A stretch of 11,199 nucleotides of DNA. It comes from Verrucomicrobiota bacterium. GTDB taxonomy: Bacteria; Chlamydiota; Chlamydiia; Chlamydiales; FEN-1388. Below the pieces are notes generated by a model, which worked only from the letters and a program-made list of their open reading frames with translations, was not told the DNA's origin and did not search any database. Both the position numbers and the translations under genes were made by a program. Shown piece by piece: positions 1 to 5,746 of the stretch (positions are counted from its first letter, which is position 1; the number at the start of each line of letters is the position of its first letter). The stretch lies in NCBI GenBank assembly GCA_018239705.1, contig JAFEGS010000600.1:1-11199 (forward strand). The letters are read 5' to 3'.

Positions 1-115
1 ATACATTACTAACCCTTCCGCCACTAAATAGTGATTGCTCACTATTTCGTTCGACTTGCATGTCTCATCCACGCCGTCAGCGTTCAGTCTGAACCAAGAT
101 CAAATTCTCAGTTAA
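1..115 (-). rRNA. rrs: 16S ribosomal RNA, 5' end (partial, runs off left edge)
   Basis: Read on the minus strand, the sequence begins near position 115 and contains GAATTTGATCTTGGTTCAG, then GAACGCTGACGGCGTGGATG, then CATGCAAGTCGAACG, and ends with TTTAGTGGCGGAAGGGTTAG at the window edge. This is the start of bacterial 16S rRNA in its chlamydial form: most bacteria have AGAGTTTGATC and GGCTCAG here. The 5' end is placed by counting back 14 bases from GATC, as in E. coli 16S, so it is good to a few bases only. Positions 26-47 form the first variable hairpin, a 9-bp stem (AAATAGTGA/TCACTATTT) closed on the RNA strand by a GCAA tetraloop. About 1.4 kb of the gene lies outside the window. The chlamydial assignment is firm. 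Confidence 0.96.
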
Positions 116-130
116 AAAACTTTTGCTTTT

Positions 131-152
131 GGTCTTCTCCGAAGAGAAGACC
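131..152 (-). other. UUCG-capped hairpin in the 16S rRNA leader
   Basis: This is a perfect inverted repeat. On the minus strand GGTCTTCTC and GAGAAGACC form a 9-bp stem around TTCG, giving C(UUCG)G, a known exceptionally stable tetraloop. Only the minus-strand transcript has this loop; the plus strand would carry CGAA. It ends about 15 nt before the 16S 5' end and is followed by an A-rich stretch and a run of six T. It probably folds in the pre-rRNA leader, as a processing signal or as an insulator for 16S folding. That role is inferred; the pairing is seen. Confidence 0.7.
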
Positions 153-205
153 GCGTTATTTGTCGCAGGTAACTCATATCAAAAAAAATAATATAGGTTC
201 CGCGC

Positions 206-247
206 ACAAGCTCTTATGCTTGTACACTACTCTATTTGCACTGTCAA
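206..247 (-). promoter_or_regulatory. Candidate rRNA operon promoter
   Basis: The minus strand carries a perfect -35 box TTGACA (positions 247-242), a 17-bp spacer, and TACAAG (224-219) as a -10 box matching TATAAT at 4 of 6 positions. The expected start, near 212, would give a leader of about 95 nt before 16S. The -10 box overlaps an inverted repeat, ACAAGC/GCTTGT (206-223), which could be an operator or an early hairpin. It is the best sigma-70-like promoter between nhaD and 16S. The weak -10 box is the main reason for doubt. Confidence 0.45.
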
Positions 248-249
248 AT

Positions 250-307
250 TCATCACGCATAATCGAAGTTATGCTGTTACCTGCAGTTTGGTAACTGCAA
301 GTGATGA
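250..307. repeat. Nested inverted repeats (three-way-junction-like) with a dif-like core
   Basis: Outer 7-bp arms TCATCAC (250-256) and GTGATGA (301-307) enclose two inner inverted repeats: GCATAA/TTATGC (257-262 and 269-274) and TGCAGTT/AACTGCA (282-288 and 293-299). A third pair, GTTACC/GGTAAC (276-281 and 290-295), competes with the second. The first inner repeat abuts the left outer arm and the second stops one base before the right arm, so the whole could fold as a compact three-way junction in DNA or RNA. The core CGCATAA-N6-TTATG (256-273) equals the centre of the E. coli dif site, but the outer parts of both recombinase half-sites diverge. The pairings are seen; function is unknown. 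Confidence 0.5.
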
Positions 308-404
308 CTAGATTACAACAGCTGCTGAATTTAATGCAAGCGACCAATGAAAAAAAACAACTCTTCAGGCAAAAACTATTAAAAATCAGCATGTTGCACC
401 TACT

Positions 405-1676
405 TCACGCAAAAAACAGATAGGTTCCTATCCCTGCAGCATATCCTAAAGCAGCAGGAATGGTAGCTTTTCTGAGATACCAGAAAAAATCGGCCTTCTC
501 AAGCCCCATGAAGGCAACACCGGCAGCAGATCCAATGATGAGAAGGCTACCTCCCGTACCTGCACAAAAGGCAATCAATATCCAAAAAGAGTGATTCATA
601 GGAAAGGTCTGCAGATCATACATTCCCATGCATGCGGCCACCAGCGGCACGTTGTCGATAACAGCGGAGGCAACCCCAATGAGGGAAGCAATCACCGTTT
701 TTGATGCTACCGTCTGATCAACCCACAAAGCAAAGTTCTTGAGAATACCGGCAGCTTCAAGCGCGTTAACGCTGAGCAAAATTCCCAAGAAGAAGAAAAT
801 ACTGGAAAGATCAATCCGTGGCAAAATGGCACTGAATCGCAGATGATCCCTGTCGTCATACTTTCGATGAAGTATATCGGTCAAAAGCCAGATAAAGCTC
901 ATCGAAAAGAGAATTCCCATAAAGGGAGGCAGGCCTGTCAGCACCTTGAAGACGGGTACAAACACAAGCGAAAGAATGCCGCAGATAAAAACCAGCTTAC
1001 CATTAGGCTGTAGAGCATCATGACCCTCTACAGTACGCCTGTTCATAACGCCTTTTACGGAAAACGAAAGTGGAATCAATGATACTACCAAACAGACCAA
1101 GCTTGGCACAAAGAGCTGCTGCACAACCGGGATCGTGGAAACCTGACCTCCCAGCCAGAGCATTGTTGTAGTCACATCTCCTATAGGCGTCCAGGCACCT
1201 CCGGCATTAGCAGCGATGACCACTGCTGCGCCAAAGAGCAGACGCTCCTTCGGATCTTCGATAAATTTCTTCAGCATTACAACTAACACAATGGTCGTGG
1301 TAAGGTTGTCAAGAATAGCTGATAGAAAAAAGGCAATGAAGCCTATGATCCAAAGGCACGTTCTTTTCGATGAAATGCGAATCGCATTGGACACCAGGCT
1401 AAAACCACCATGTGCATGAATCGTCTCAACAATGGTTATCGCTCCTAAAAGAAAAAGGACCACCTGGCTTACGTCAGCAAGGTCCTCAGTAAAATGGGCG
1501 ACATTAAATCCATGCACTGCCCTATCTGCAAACTGGACACTCCAGCAACTAACCGCCATTAAAAGCGCACTTGTTGCTTTATTGATGCCAATCATATGTT
1601 CAAAAATAATCATTAAATAGGCGACTGTAAATATTGCAATCAGCCATCCGCTATGGACGCTCAAATAATCTCCCAT
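405..1676 (-). CDS. nhaD: NhaD-type sodium/proton antiporter
   Basis: An inner-membrane antiporter that exchanges cytoplasmic Na+ for external H+, serving sodium and pH balance. The 423-residue protein is almost entirely hydrophobic segments, with a polar loop near residues 212-228. Family motifs are clear: DNLTTT at 123-128, NAGGAWTPIGD at 157-167, DNVPLVAA at 341-348 and GTGGSLLIIGSAAG at 373-386. The buried Asp residues in the two DN motifs fit an ion-translocation site. Length matches the NhaD family. The start is supported by GAGGG six bases before the ATG. The gene lies directly upstream of the 16S gene in the same direction, with about 290 bp between. T runs follow the stop (around 351-358 and 374-378) but I see no strong terminator hairpin. 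The broader ion transporter superfamily contains relatives, but the motifs favour NhaD specifically. Confidence 0.93.
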   Translation of the reverse strand: MGDYLSVHSGWLIAIFTVAYLMIIFEHMIGINKATSALLMAVSCWSVQFADRAVHGFNVAHFTEDLADVSQVVLFLLGAITIVETIHAHGGFSLVSNAIRISSKRTCLWIIGFIAFFLSAILDNLTTTIVLVVMLKKFIEDPKERLLFGAAVVIAANAGGAWTPIGDVTTTMLWLGGQVSTIPVVQQLFVPSLVCLVVSLIPLSFSVKGVMNRRTVEGHDALQPNGKLVFICGILSLVFVPVFKVLTGLPPFMGILFSMSFIWLLTDILHRKYDDRDHLRFSAILPRIDLSSIFFFLGILLSVNALEAAGILKNFALWVDQTVASKTVIASLIGVASAVIDNVPLVAACMGMYDLQTFPMNHSFWILIAFCAGTGGSLLIIGSAAGVAFMGLEKADFFWYLRKATIPAALGYAAGIGTYLFFA

Positions 1677-1738
1677 AAAATACCCTCTAAGTTACAGGAA
1701 AGAAAGTACCAAAACATCTCGTTATTTGCAAAAAACAT

Positions 1739-1767
1739 TTGAATCTGCAAACGCAAAAGACTATGGT
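1739..1767 (+). promoter_or_regulatory. Candidate promoter for the 222-residue membrane protein
   Basis: TTGAAT (1739-1744) and TATGGT (1762-1767) are separated by 17 bp and each matches the sigma-70 consensus at 4 of 6 positions. Transcription would start near 1774, about 24 nt before the preferred start codon. It lies in the 121-bp divergent gap shared with nhaD. No comparably spaced promoter was found for nhaD on the other strand. Confidence 0.3.
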
Positions 1768-1797
1768 GAATTTTAGATAATAATTGTAGGTGATATG

Positions 1798-2466
1798 ATG
1801 AAAACAGATAGCGGATTGCTGATGCTCAGGACCTCAGTGAGGCCCAAAATGCAAAGACAGGCACTCATTCGCGGATGTCTCACTCTCGGATCGACAGTAC
1901 TGCTCCTATGGGCAGTAGAGCAGCTACTTCCCATAGCTGGGTTTGAGCTCGAGTCTTTAGGCATCTGGCGATGGCTCGCGAGCGGTGGAGCATTGGGAGC
2001 AGGGTATCTTCCCTATAAACGACTTCGCTGGCAAAAGGCTCACCCTGAAATTTTGCAGGCAAATGAAAAAAGTCTGTCGCTTCTTCGAGAAAATGAAAAG
2101 GTCTTTAGCATCGACTGGGAACAGGTTGAGTCCTTTCATTTTATTGATCGAAAATCGAGCTACGGGATTGCCTTTACATTAAAATCGCCTCAACAGGCAC
2201 TTCAATCTATCTTAAGCAGCCATGAGGGCACTAAAAGCGAGCTCAGTTTTTTGAGTACTACCCTCGATGACTTCTGTAAGCAGGAGAGAAAAGAAGGTGC
2301 AGACAAGCCCTTTCCTGTAAGCCCTTATAAAACTGCCAACCTTCCCCAATTTCTCCTGCAGAAAAGCAAAAAAAGACATGGCGTTGATCTCTTTCTTCCC
2401 TTCTTTAGCGAGCACTCACACCTCCTGCTCCAGCAGTGGTATGATCAGAATGTAAGGGATGAGTAG
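1798..2466 (+). CDS. Hypothetical two-helix membrane protein with a cytoplasmic domain
   Basis: I do not recognise this 222-residue protein. Two hydrophobic segments (about residues 25-48 and 57-72) are joined by a short loop, followed by a basic stretch (YKRLRWQK) that suggests the remaining ~150 residues are cytoplasmic. The part from LRENEKVFSIDWEQVESFHF to IAFTLK has the alternating pattern and the 'I-W-x-x-V' turn common in bacterial PH-like membrane proteins; this is only a resemblance. There are two adjacent ATG codons, at 1795 and 1798. The second is preferred because AGGTG lies five bases before it and only two before the first. The gene diverges from nhaD and converges on the next minus-strand gene. 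No T-rich terminator reads in its direction. Confidence 0.72.
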   Translation: MKTDSGLLMLRTSVRPKMQRQALIRGCLTLGSTVLLLWAVEQLLPIAGFELESLGIWRWLASGGALGAGYLPYKRLRWQKAHPEILQANEKSLSLLRENEKVFSIDWEQVESFHFIDRKSSYGIAFTLKSPQQALQSILSSHEGTKSELSFLSTTLDDFCKQERKEGADKPFPVSPYKTANLPQFLLQKSKKRHGVDLFLPFFSEHSHLLLQQWYDQNVRDE

Positions 2467-2474
2467 GCAGGTTT

Positions 2475-2504
2475 AGATCAAGATCGAGATCGAGATTAAG
2501 AATA
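2475..2504. repeat. Short hexamer tandem repeat
   Basis: Five successive six-base units (AGATCA, AGATCG, AGATCG, AGATTA, AGAATA) lie between the stop of the membrane-protein gene and the terminator hairpin. Only the first three are near identical, so this may be the product of slippage and has no evident function. Confidence 0.5.
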
Positions 2505-2553
2505 AAAAAACCCCCTTGCTCTTCTTTTTATTCGGAGGAGAAGAGCAAGAGGG
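2504..2553 (-). terminator. Intrinsic terminator of the Lys/His-rich protein gene
   Basis: On the minus strand CCCTCTTGCTCTTCT (2553-2539) pairs with AGAAGAGCAAGGGGG (2525-2511) in a 15-bp stem with one mismatch, followed at once by seven T (2510-2504). This is a textbook Rho-independent terminator for the gene at 2608-3045, about 55 nt past its stop. In the plus direction the hairpin lacks a T run, so it would end the converging membrane-protein transcript less efficiently. Confidence 0.9.
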
Positions 2554-2607
2554 CAAAACTGGTCTATTATTATATGTAAATTATTTTTATTATTAATAAT
2601 TTATTTA

Positions 2608-3045
2608 TTATTTTCTGCTATTCTTATGGGACTTATGATGTTTATGTGACTTATGGCTATGATGAGACTTCTTCTTATCTGCCTTCTTGGACTTATGCTT
2701 ATTACTAGATGTATCTACTTTGGGAGCTGAAACAGACTCTTCCTTAGGTTTTTCCGCCTCTTTTTCATCACGTGCGTCTCGAATCTCACGCTTCAGCTTC
2801 TCTTCCAATAGCGTCGAATATGGGTCTGTAAGATGTACAATAAGATCACCATTTGGGTCTTGAGAAACTGCTTCTTGCTGCACTGGCAGCCCCTCTTCTT
2901 CTACAGTGTCGCTACTCTTTTCTTCCACTGCTGACACAGGTTCTACAGACTGCCCCAGCAAAGCTTTTATGGGACCGATAAAGGGCTCGCCGATCAATTG
3001 CTCAATGTGATGCATAACTGGATGCTTTGGTGGAACGATCTTCAT
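2608..3045 (-). CDS. Hypothetical protein with a Lys/His/Ser-rich C-terminal tail
   Basis: An unrecognised 145-residue protein. It has three zones: a small, possibly folded N-terminal part (residues 1-33, with HHIEQLIGEPFIGPIKALLG); an acidic, probably disordered part (36-66); a charged, likely helical stretch (78-104, EEKLKREIRDARDEKEAEK). The tail from 115 to 145 holds 12 Lys, 8 His and 6 Ser in 31 residues, including repeats of the type HKSHK. Such a tail could bind nucleic acid, phosphate-rich surfaces or metal ions; none of these can be told from sequence alone. There is no signal peptide or membrane segment. The start is well supported by AAAGGAG nine bases before ATG, and the gene ends in a strong terminator, so it is very likely expressed. 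It follows kpsF by 119 bp on the same strand and may be partly co-transcribed with it. Confidence 0.85.
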   Translation of the reverse strand: MKIVPPKHPVMHHIEQLIGEPFIGPIKALLGQSVEPVSAVEEKSSDTVEEEGLPVQQEAVSQDPNGDLIVHLTDPYSTLLEEKLKREIRDARDEKEAEKPKEESVSAPKVDTSSNKHKSKKADKKKSHHSHKSHKHHKSHKNSRK

Positions 3046-3073
3046 AACTAAAAACTCCTTTCATTATTATTGG

Positions 3074-3096
3074 CCCACACTGATGTGCAGCGCGGG
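3074..3096 (-). promoter_or_regulatory. Leader hairpin upstream of the Lys/His-rich protein gene
   Basis: On the minus strand CCCGCGCTG (3096-3088) and CAGTGTGGG (3082-3074) form a 9-bp stem with a 5-nt loop, using two G-U pairs. The pairing works only in minus-strand RNA, since the plus strand would have A-C mismatches there. It lies 28 nt before the start codon and just upstream of the ribosome binding site, with no T run after it. It could protect the 5' end of the mRNA or mark the kpsF transcript end. Confidence 0.4.
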
Positions 3097-3164
3097 TTAT
3101 GGTCAACTAATGAAAGTGATTAGAACATGCGTATATTAAGAGGAGATAAATGTTATATAAGGCT

Positions 3165-4160
3165 TTAACAAAGGCCGGATTGGACGATGTCGTGCAGCTT
3201 GATAAGGCCTACAACAAAGCCGTTGTCAACTACGGGAAGAGAGGTAATTGCCCTTTTTTGGTCCGATTCCATAAGGCACATCGCATCATAGGCAAACATC
3301 TCTGGATGTGCCAGACGTGGTGATTTCGTCATCAGATCGCCCACAGGAAGCGCTAGTGCTTCACTGCCGCTTTTCTGCAGGGCTCTTCGTAAATCCCCAT
3401 CCGTAAAGATGCCAAGAAGCCGCTTGTCACTATCGACAGCCAAAATGCAGCCGCATCTTTTGTCTGAAAGTTCAACCAGGATATCGACTAAAATGGCCTC
3501 AGGACTACACAGAGGGATCTTATCACCTTGAAGCATAACATCGCGCACTCGCAATGTGATGCGCCTGCCAATGCGCCCTGCGGGGTGATTGCCTGCAAAA
3601 TCATCAACGCCAACATTTTTATGCCTCATCAAGGCAATAGAAACGAGGTCTCCAAAGAGGAGCTGCACAATAGTAGAGGTTGTAGGAGCAAGGTCGAACG
3701 GGCAGAGCTCTTTTGCAACGGGAAGAAATATCGATTGGTCGCACGCCTTGGCTAATCGGCTGTTTCTTGAAGAGACTACTGCTATAAGGCTCGCCCCCTT
3801 GTTTCTCAAGGCAGGGCAGAGGTGCAAAAGTTCCTCTGTTTCGCCGCTTTTACTCAAAAGCAATACGATGTCTTTATCTGATACAAGGCCAATATCGCCA
3901 TGCAGTGCATTGGTTGGACAAAGCGAAAGCGCTCGGATGCCATAGCAGCTCATTGTCATAGCGATTTTTTGAGATATGATACCGCTCTTTCCCACCCCTG
4001 TCAGAAAAATGGTACCCTGACAAGCAAGCAGCCGGTTGATACATGCTCTCAACTCATCCAGGTCGAGATGTTCAAAAAAATAGCCAAGGTGCGCCTGACT
4101 TTGAACAAAGAGCGTATCGATAAGATCATCACTTTTTTCAAGGGCCAATAATCGAGACAT
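3165..4160 (-). CDS. kpsF: D-arabinose-5-phosphate isomerase (SIS-CBS-CBS)
   Basis: A cytoplasmic enzyme that converts D-ribulose 5-phosphate to D-arabinose 5-phosphate, the first step to Kdo, the sugar that links lipid A to the rest of LPS. The 331-residue protein has the family's usual size and order: a SIS domain (about 45-180) and two CBS domains (about 205-265 and 275-330). By alignment with E. coli KdsD from memory, the active-site residues are all kept: Lys58 (GVGKSG), Glu110 (SGETEE), Glu151 (AKELCP) and His192 (NHPAG). The block FDLAPTTSTIVQLLFGD (155-171) and the CBS motif GIFTDGDLRRAL are near identical to family members. The ribosome binding site is weak (AGG four bases before ATG), but the N-terminus matches the family. 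It diverges from the isocitrate dehydrogenase gene. kdsD is an equally valid name. Confidence 0.95.
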   Translation of the reverse strand: MSRLLALEKSDDLIDTLFVQSQAHLGYFFEHLDLDELRACINRLLACQGTIFLTGVGKSGIISQKIAMTMSCYGIRALSLCPTNALHGDIGLVSDKDIVLLLSKSGETEELLHLCPALRNKGASLIAVVSSRNSRLAKACDQSIFLPVAKELCPFDLAPTTSTIVQLLFGDLVSIALMRHKNVGVDDFAGNHPAGRIGRRITLRVRDVMLQGDKIPLCSPEAILVDILVELSDKRCGCILAVDSDKRLLGIFTDGDLRRALQKSGSEALALPVGDLMTKSPRLAHPEMFAYDAMCLMESDQKRAITSLPVVDNGFVVGLIKLHDIVQSGLC

Positions 4161-4186
4161 AGAACCTAAATTTTTCGAAAGTGTTG

Positions 4187-4216
4187 ATTATAAGCAAATT
4201 TCGCATAAATTGTGTA
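4187..4216 (-). promoter_or_regulatory. Promoter of kpsF
   Basis: The minus strand has a perfect -10 box TATAAT (4192-4187) and TACACA (4216-4211) as a -35 box matching 4 of 6 bases, with an 18-bp spacer. Transcription would start near 4180, about 20 nt before the kpsF ATG. On the plus strand the same segment includes TTGATT (4184-4189) and TAAATT (4206-4211), 16 bp apart, a weaker candidate for the divergent icd gene. The two promoters would overlap. Confidence 0.6.
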
Positions 4217-4262
4217 GCCACAAATTCGAATCAGGTTCAAATTACAGAAAAGGATGGACACA

Positions 4263-5732
4263 ATGAATGATTCGCACCAAAAAGTAGATATCGCCGTCGC
4301 GCATGGAGATGGAATAGGACCGGAAATTATGGAGGCAACGCTCCACGTACTCAAAGAGTCTGGGGAAAAGCTTCGCTTTCACGAAATCGAAATTGGCGAA
4401 AAAGTCTATCTTGCTGGCCATCCAAGTGGTATTGCTCCGGCAAGCTGGGACGTGCTCCACTCATGCCAGGCATTTCTCAAAGCACCCATCACCACGCCCC
4501 AGGGCGGTGGATTTCGAAGCCTCAATGTGACGATACGGGCAGCACTTGGCCTCTATGCCAATGTGCGGCCATGCATTGCCTACGCCCCATGTATAGAGAC
4601 CAGGCACCCCGGTATGGATCTTACGATCATACGAGAAAATGAAGAAGATCTCTATGTGGGAATAGAGTATCGACCCAGCCACTCAACCTATCGCGCAATC
4701 AAAGTAATCTCTCAGGAGGGCTCTGAGAAAATTATTCGCTACGCCTTTGAATATGCAAAAACCTATGGAAGAAAGAAGGTCTCCTGCTTTACCAAAGACA
4801 ATATCCTCAAGATGACCGACGGGCTCTTTCACAAGATATTCAACGAAATAGCAGTAGAGTATCCCGATATTGCCACAGAACACTGGATCATCGATATAGG
4901 AGCTGCCAAGATGGCAGACACTCCTGAAAACTTTGATGTCATTGTGACTCCTAATCTCTATGGAGATATCCTATCTGATATTGCAGCGCAAATTGCCGGC
5001 TCTGTAGGACTTGCAGGATCTGCCAATATAGGAACGCACACGGCCATGTTCGAGGCTATCCATGGCTCAGCACCAAGGCGAGCAAATCAGGACCTTGCAA
5101 ACCCCTCAGGCCTTCTTCTCTCATCGGTCATGATGCTGGTTCATCTGGGTAAGCTTGAGGCTGCAGAGCTCATCTACAATGCCTGGCTCAAAACAATTGA
5201 GGAGGGCATTCACACCTATGACATTTTTGATGAGGGGCGAAGCCGAAAGAAAGTGGGCACAAAAGAATTTGCCAAATCGATAGCAGAGCGCTTAGGCAAA
5301 AAACCGGAGATCTTAAAGCCCATACACTATGCCCACACAGGGCACAATAGGCCCTCAGAGCACAAAAGCAGAGTATCTATTCCGGCCGCAGCAAAAACGA
5401 TTGTCGGGCTCGATCTCTTCATCGAAAGCCACCAAGCAATTGATGCTCTAGTAGGAACAATTCAAAAGCAGCTAGTAGGCTCTCCATTTATTCTACAGAC
5501 CATTTCTAATCGCGGCGCGATCATCTGGCCAACAAGACAGCCACACACATCTATTGGCGATCTTTTAAGACTGCGATTAGTTTCTAAGGAAAAAAATCCC
5601 GCTATTTCATATTTTCATCTCATCGAGCTGCAGCAGCTGCTCGACTTACTATCATTAGATATTGCAAGCTGTGAAGTACTTTTCCATTATGACGGCAAAC
5701 CGGGCTATAGCTTGCTGCCCGGCGAGCAATAA
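4263..5732 (+). CDS. icd: Isocitrate dehydrogenase, Thermus/Rickettsia type with C-terminal domain
   Basis: Oxidises isocitrate to 2-oxoglutarate and CO2 in the TCA cycle, producing NADPH or NADH. At 489 residues it is about 70 longer than E. coli Icd and matches the type with an extra C-terminal domain, seen in Thermus thermophilus. From this start, substrate residues are Ser86, Asn88, Arg92, Arg102 and Arg124 (SLNVTIR, NVRP, IRENEEDLY), with Tyr131 and Lys178; the metal Asp residues are 235 and 239 (LYGDILSDIAAQ). The extension (about 345-489) contains TIVGLDLFIES, TISNRGAIIWP and YDGKPGYSLLPGE, each close to the Thermus enzyme as I recall it. The cofactor loop is GSAPRRANQ, with Arg-Arg where E. 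coli has Lys-Tyr. An upstream in-frame ATG at 4254 abuts its own AGG, so the ATG at 4263, eight bases after AGGA, is preferred. It probably heads an operon with the two pseudokinases. Confidence 0.94.
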   Translation: MNDSHQKVDIAVAHGDGIGPEIMEATLHVLKESGEKLRFHEIEIGEKVYLAGHPSGIAPASWDVLHSCQAFLKAPITTPQGGGFRSLNVTIRAALGLYANVRPCIAYAPCIETRHPGMDLTIIRENEEDLYVGIEYRPSHSTYRAIKVISQEGSEKIIRYAFEYAKTYGRKKVSCFTKDNILKMTDGLFHKIFNEIAVEYPDIATEHWIIDIGAAKMADTPENFDVIVTPNLYGDILSDIAAQIAGSVGLAGSANIGTHTAMFEAIHGSAPRRANQDLANPSGLLLSSVMMLVHLGKLEAAELIYNAWLKTIEEGIHTYDIFDEGRSRKKVGTKEFAKSIAERLGKKPEILKPIHYAHTGHNRPSEHKSRVSIPAAAKTIVGLDLFIESHQAIDALVGTIQKQLVGSPFILQTISNRGAIIWPTRQPHTSIGDLLRLRLVSKEKNPAISYFHLIELQQLLDLLSLDIASCEVLFHYDGKPGYSLLPGEQ

Positions 5733-5746
5733 CAAACGAGCGACCT

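Noticed and set aside
259..274. A loxP-like string (ATAACTTCG on the minus strand).
   Set aside because: Only nine bases match, and the 13-bp arms and 8-bp spacer of loxP are absent.
250..307. A possible tRNA, suggested by 7-bp outer arms and inner hairpins.
   Set aside because: At 58 bases it is too short, the inner stems and loops do not fit D, anticodon or T arms, and no GTTCRA-like T-loop is present.
174..392. A 72-codon minus-strand frame between nhaD and 16S, with AGGTG four bases before its ATG, hydrophobic and rich in Cys at its start.
   Set aside because: It runs through the nested inverted repeats and the whole candidate rRNA promoter, shows no recognisable domain, and its composition fits translated AT-rich non-coding DNA. 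A real small membrane peptide cannot be fully excluded.
2475..2504. Hexamer repeats considered as a CRISPR-like or regulatory array.
   Set aside because: The units are six bases, contiguous without spacers and degrade after three copies, so simple slippage explains them.
3150..3323. A strong ribosome-site-like AGAGGAG four bases before an ATG on the plus strand, opening a 57-codon frame.
   Set aside because: The frame is wholly antisense to the conserved second CBS domain of kpsF apart from its first codons, and its translation looks like nothing known. The purine-rich motif is probably chance.
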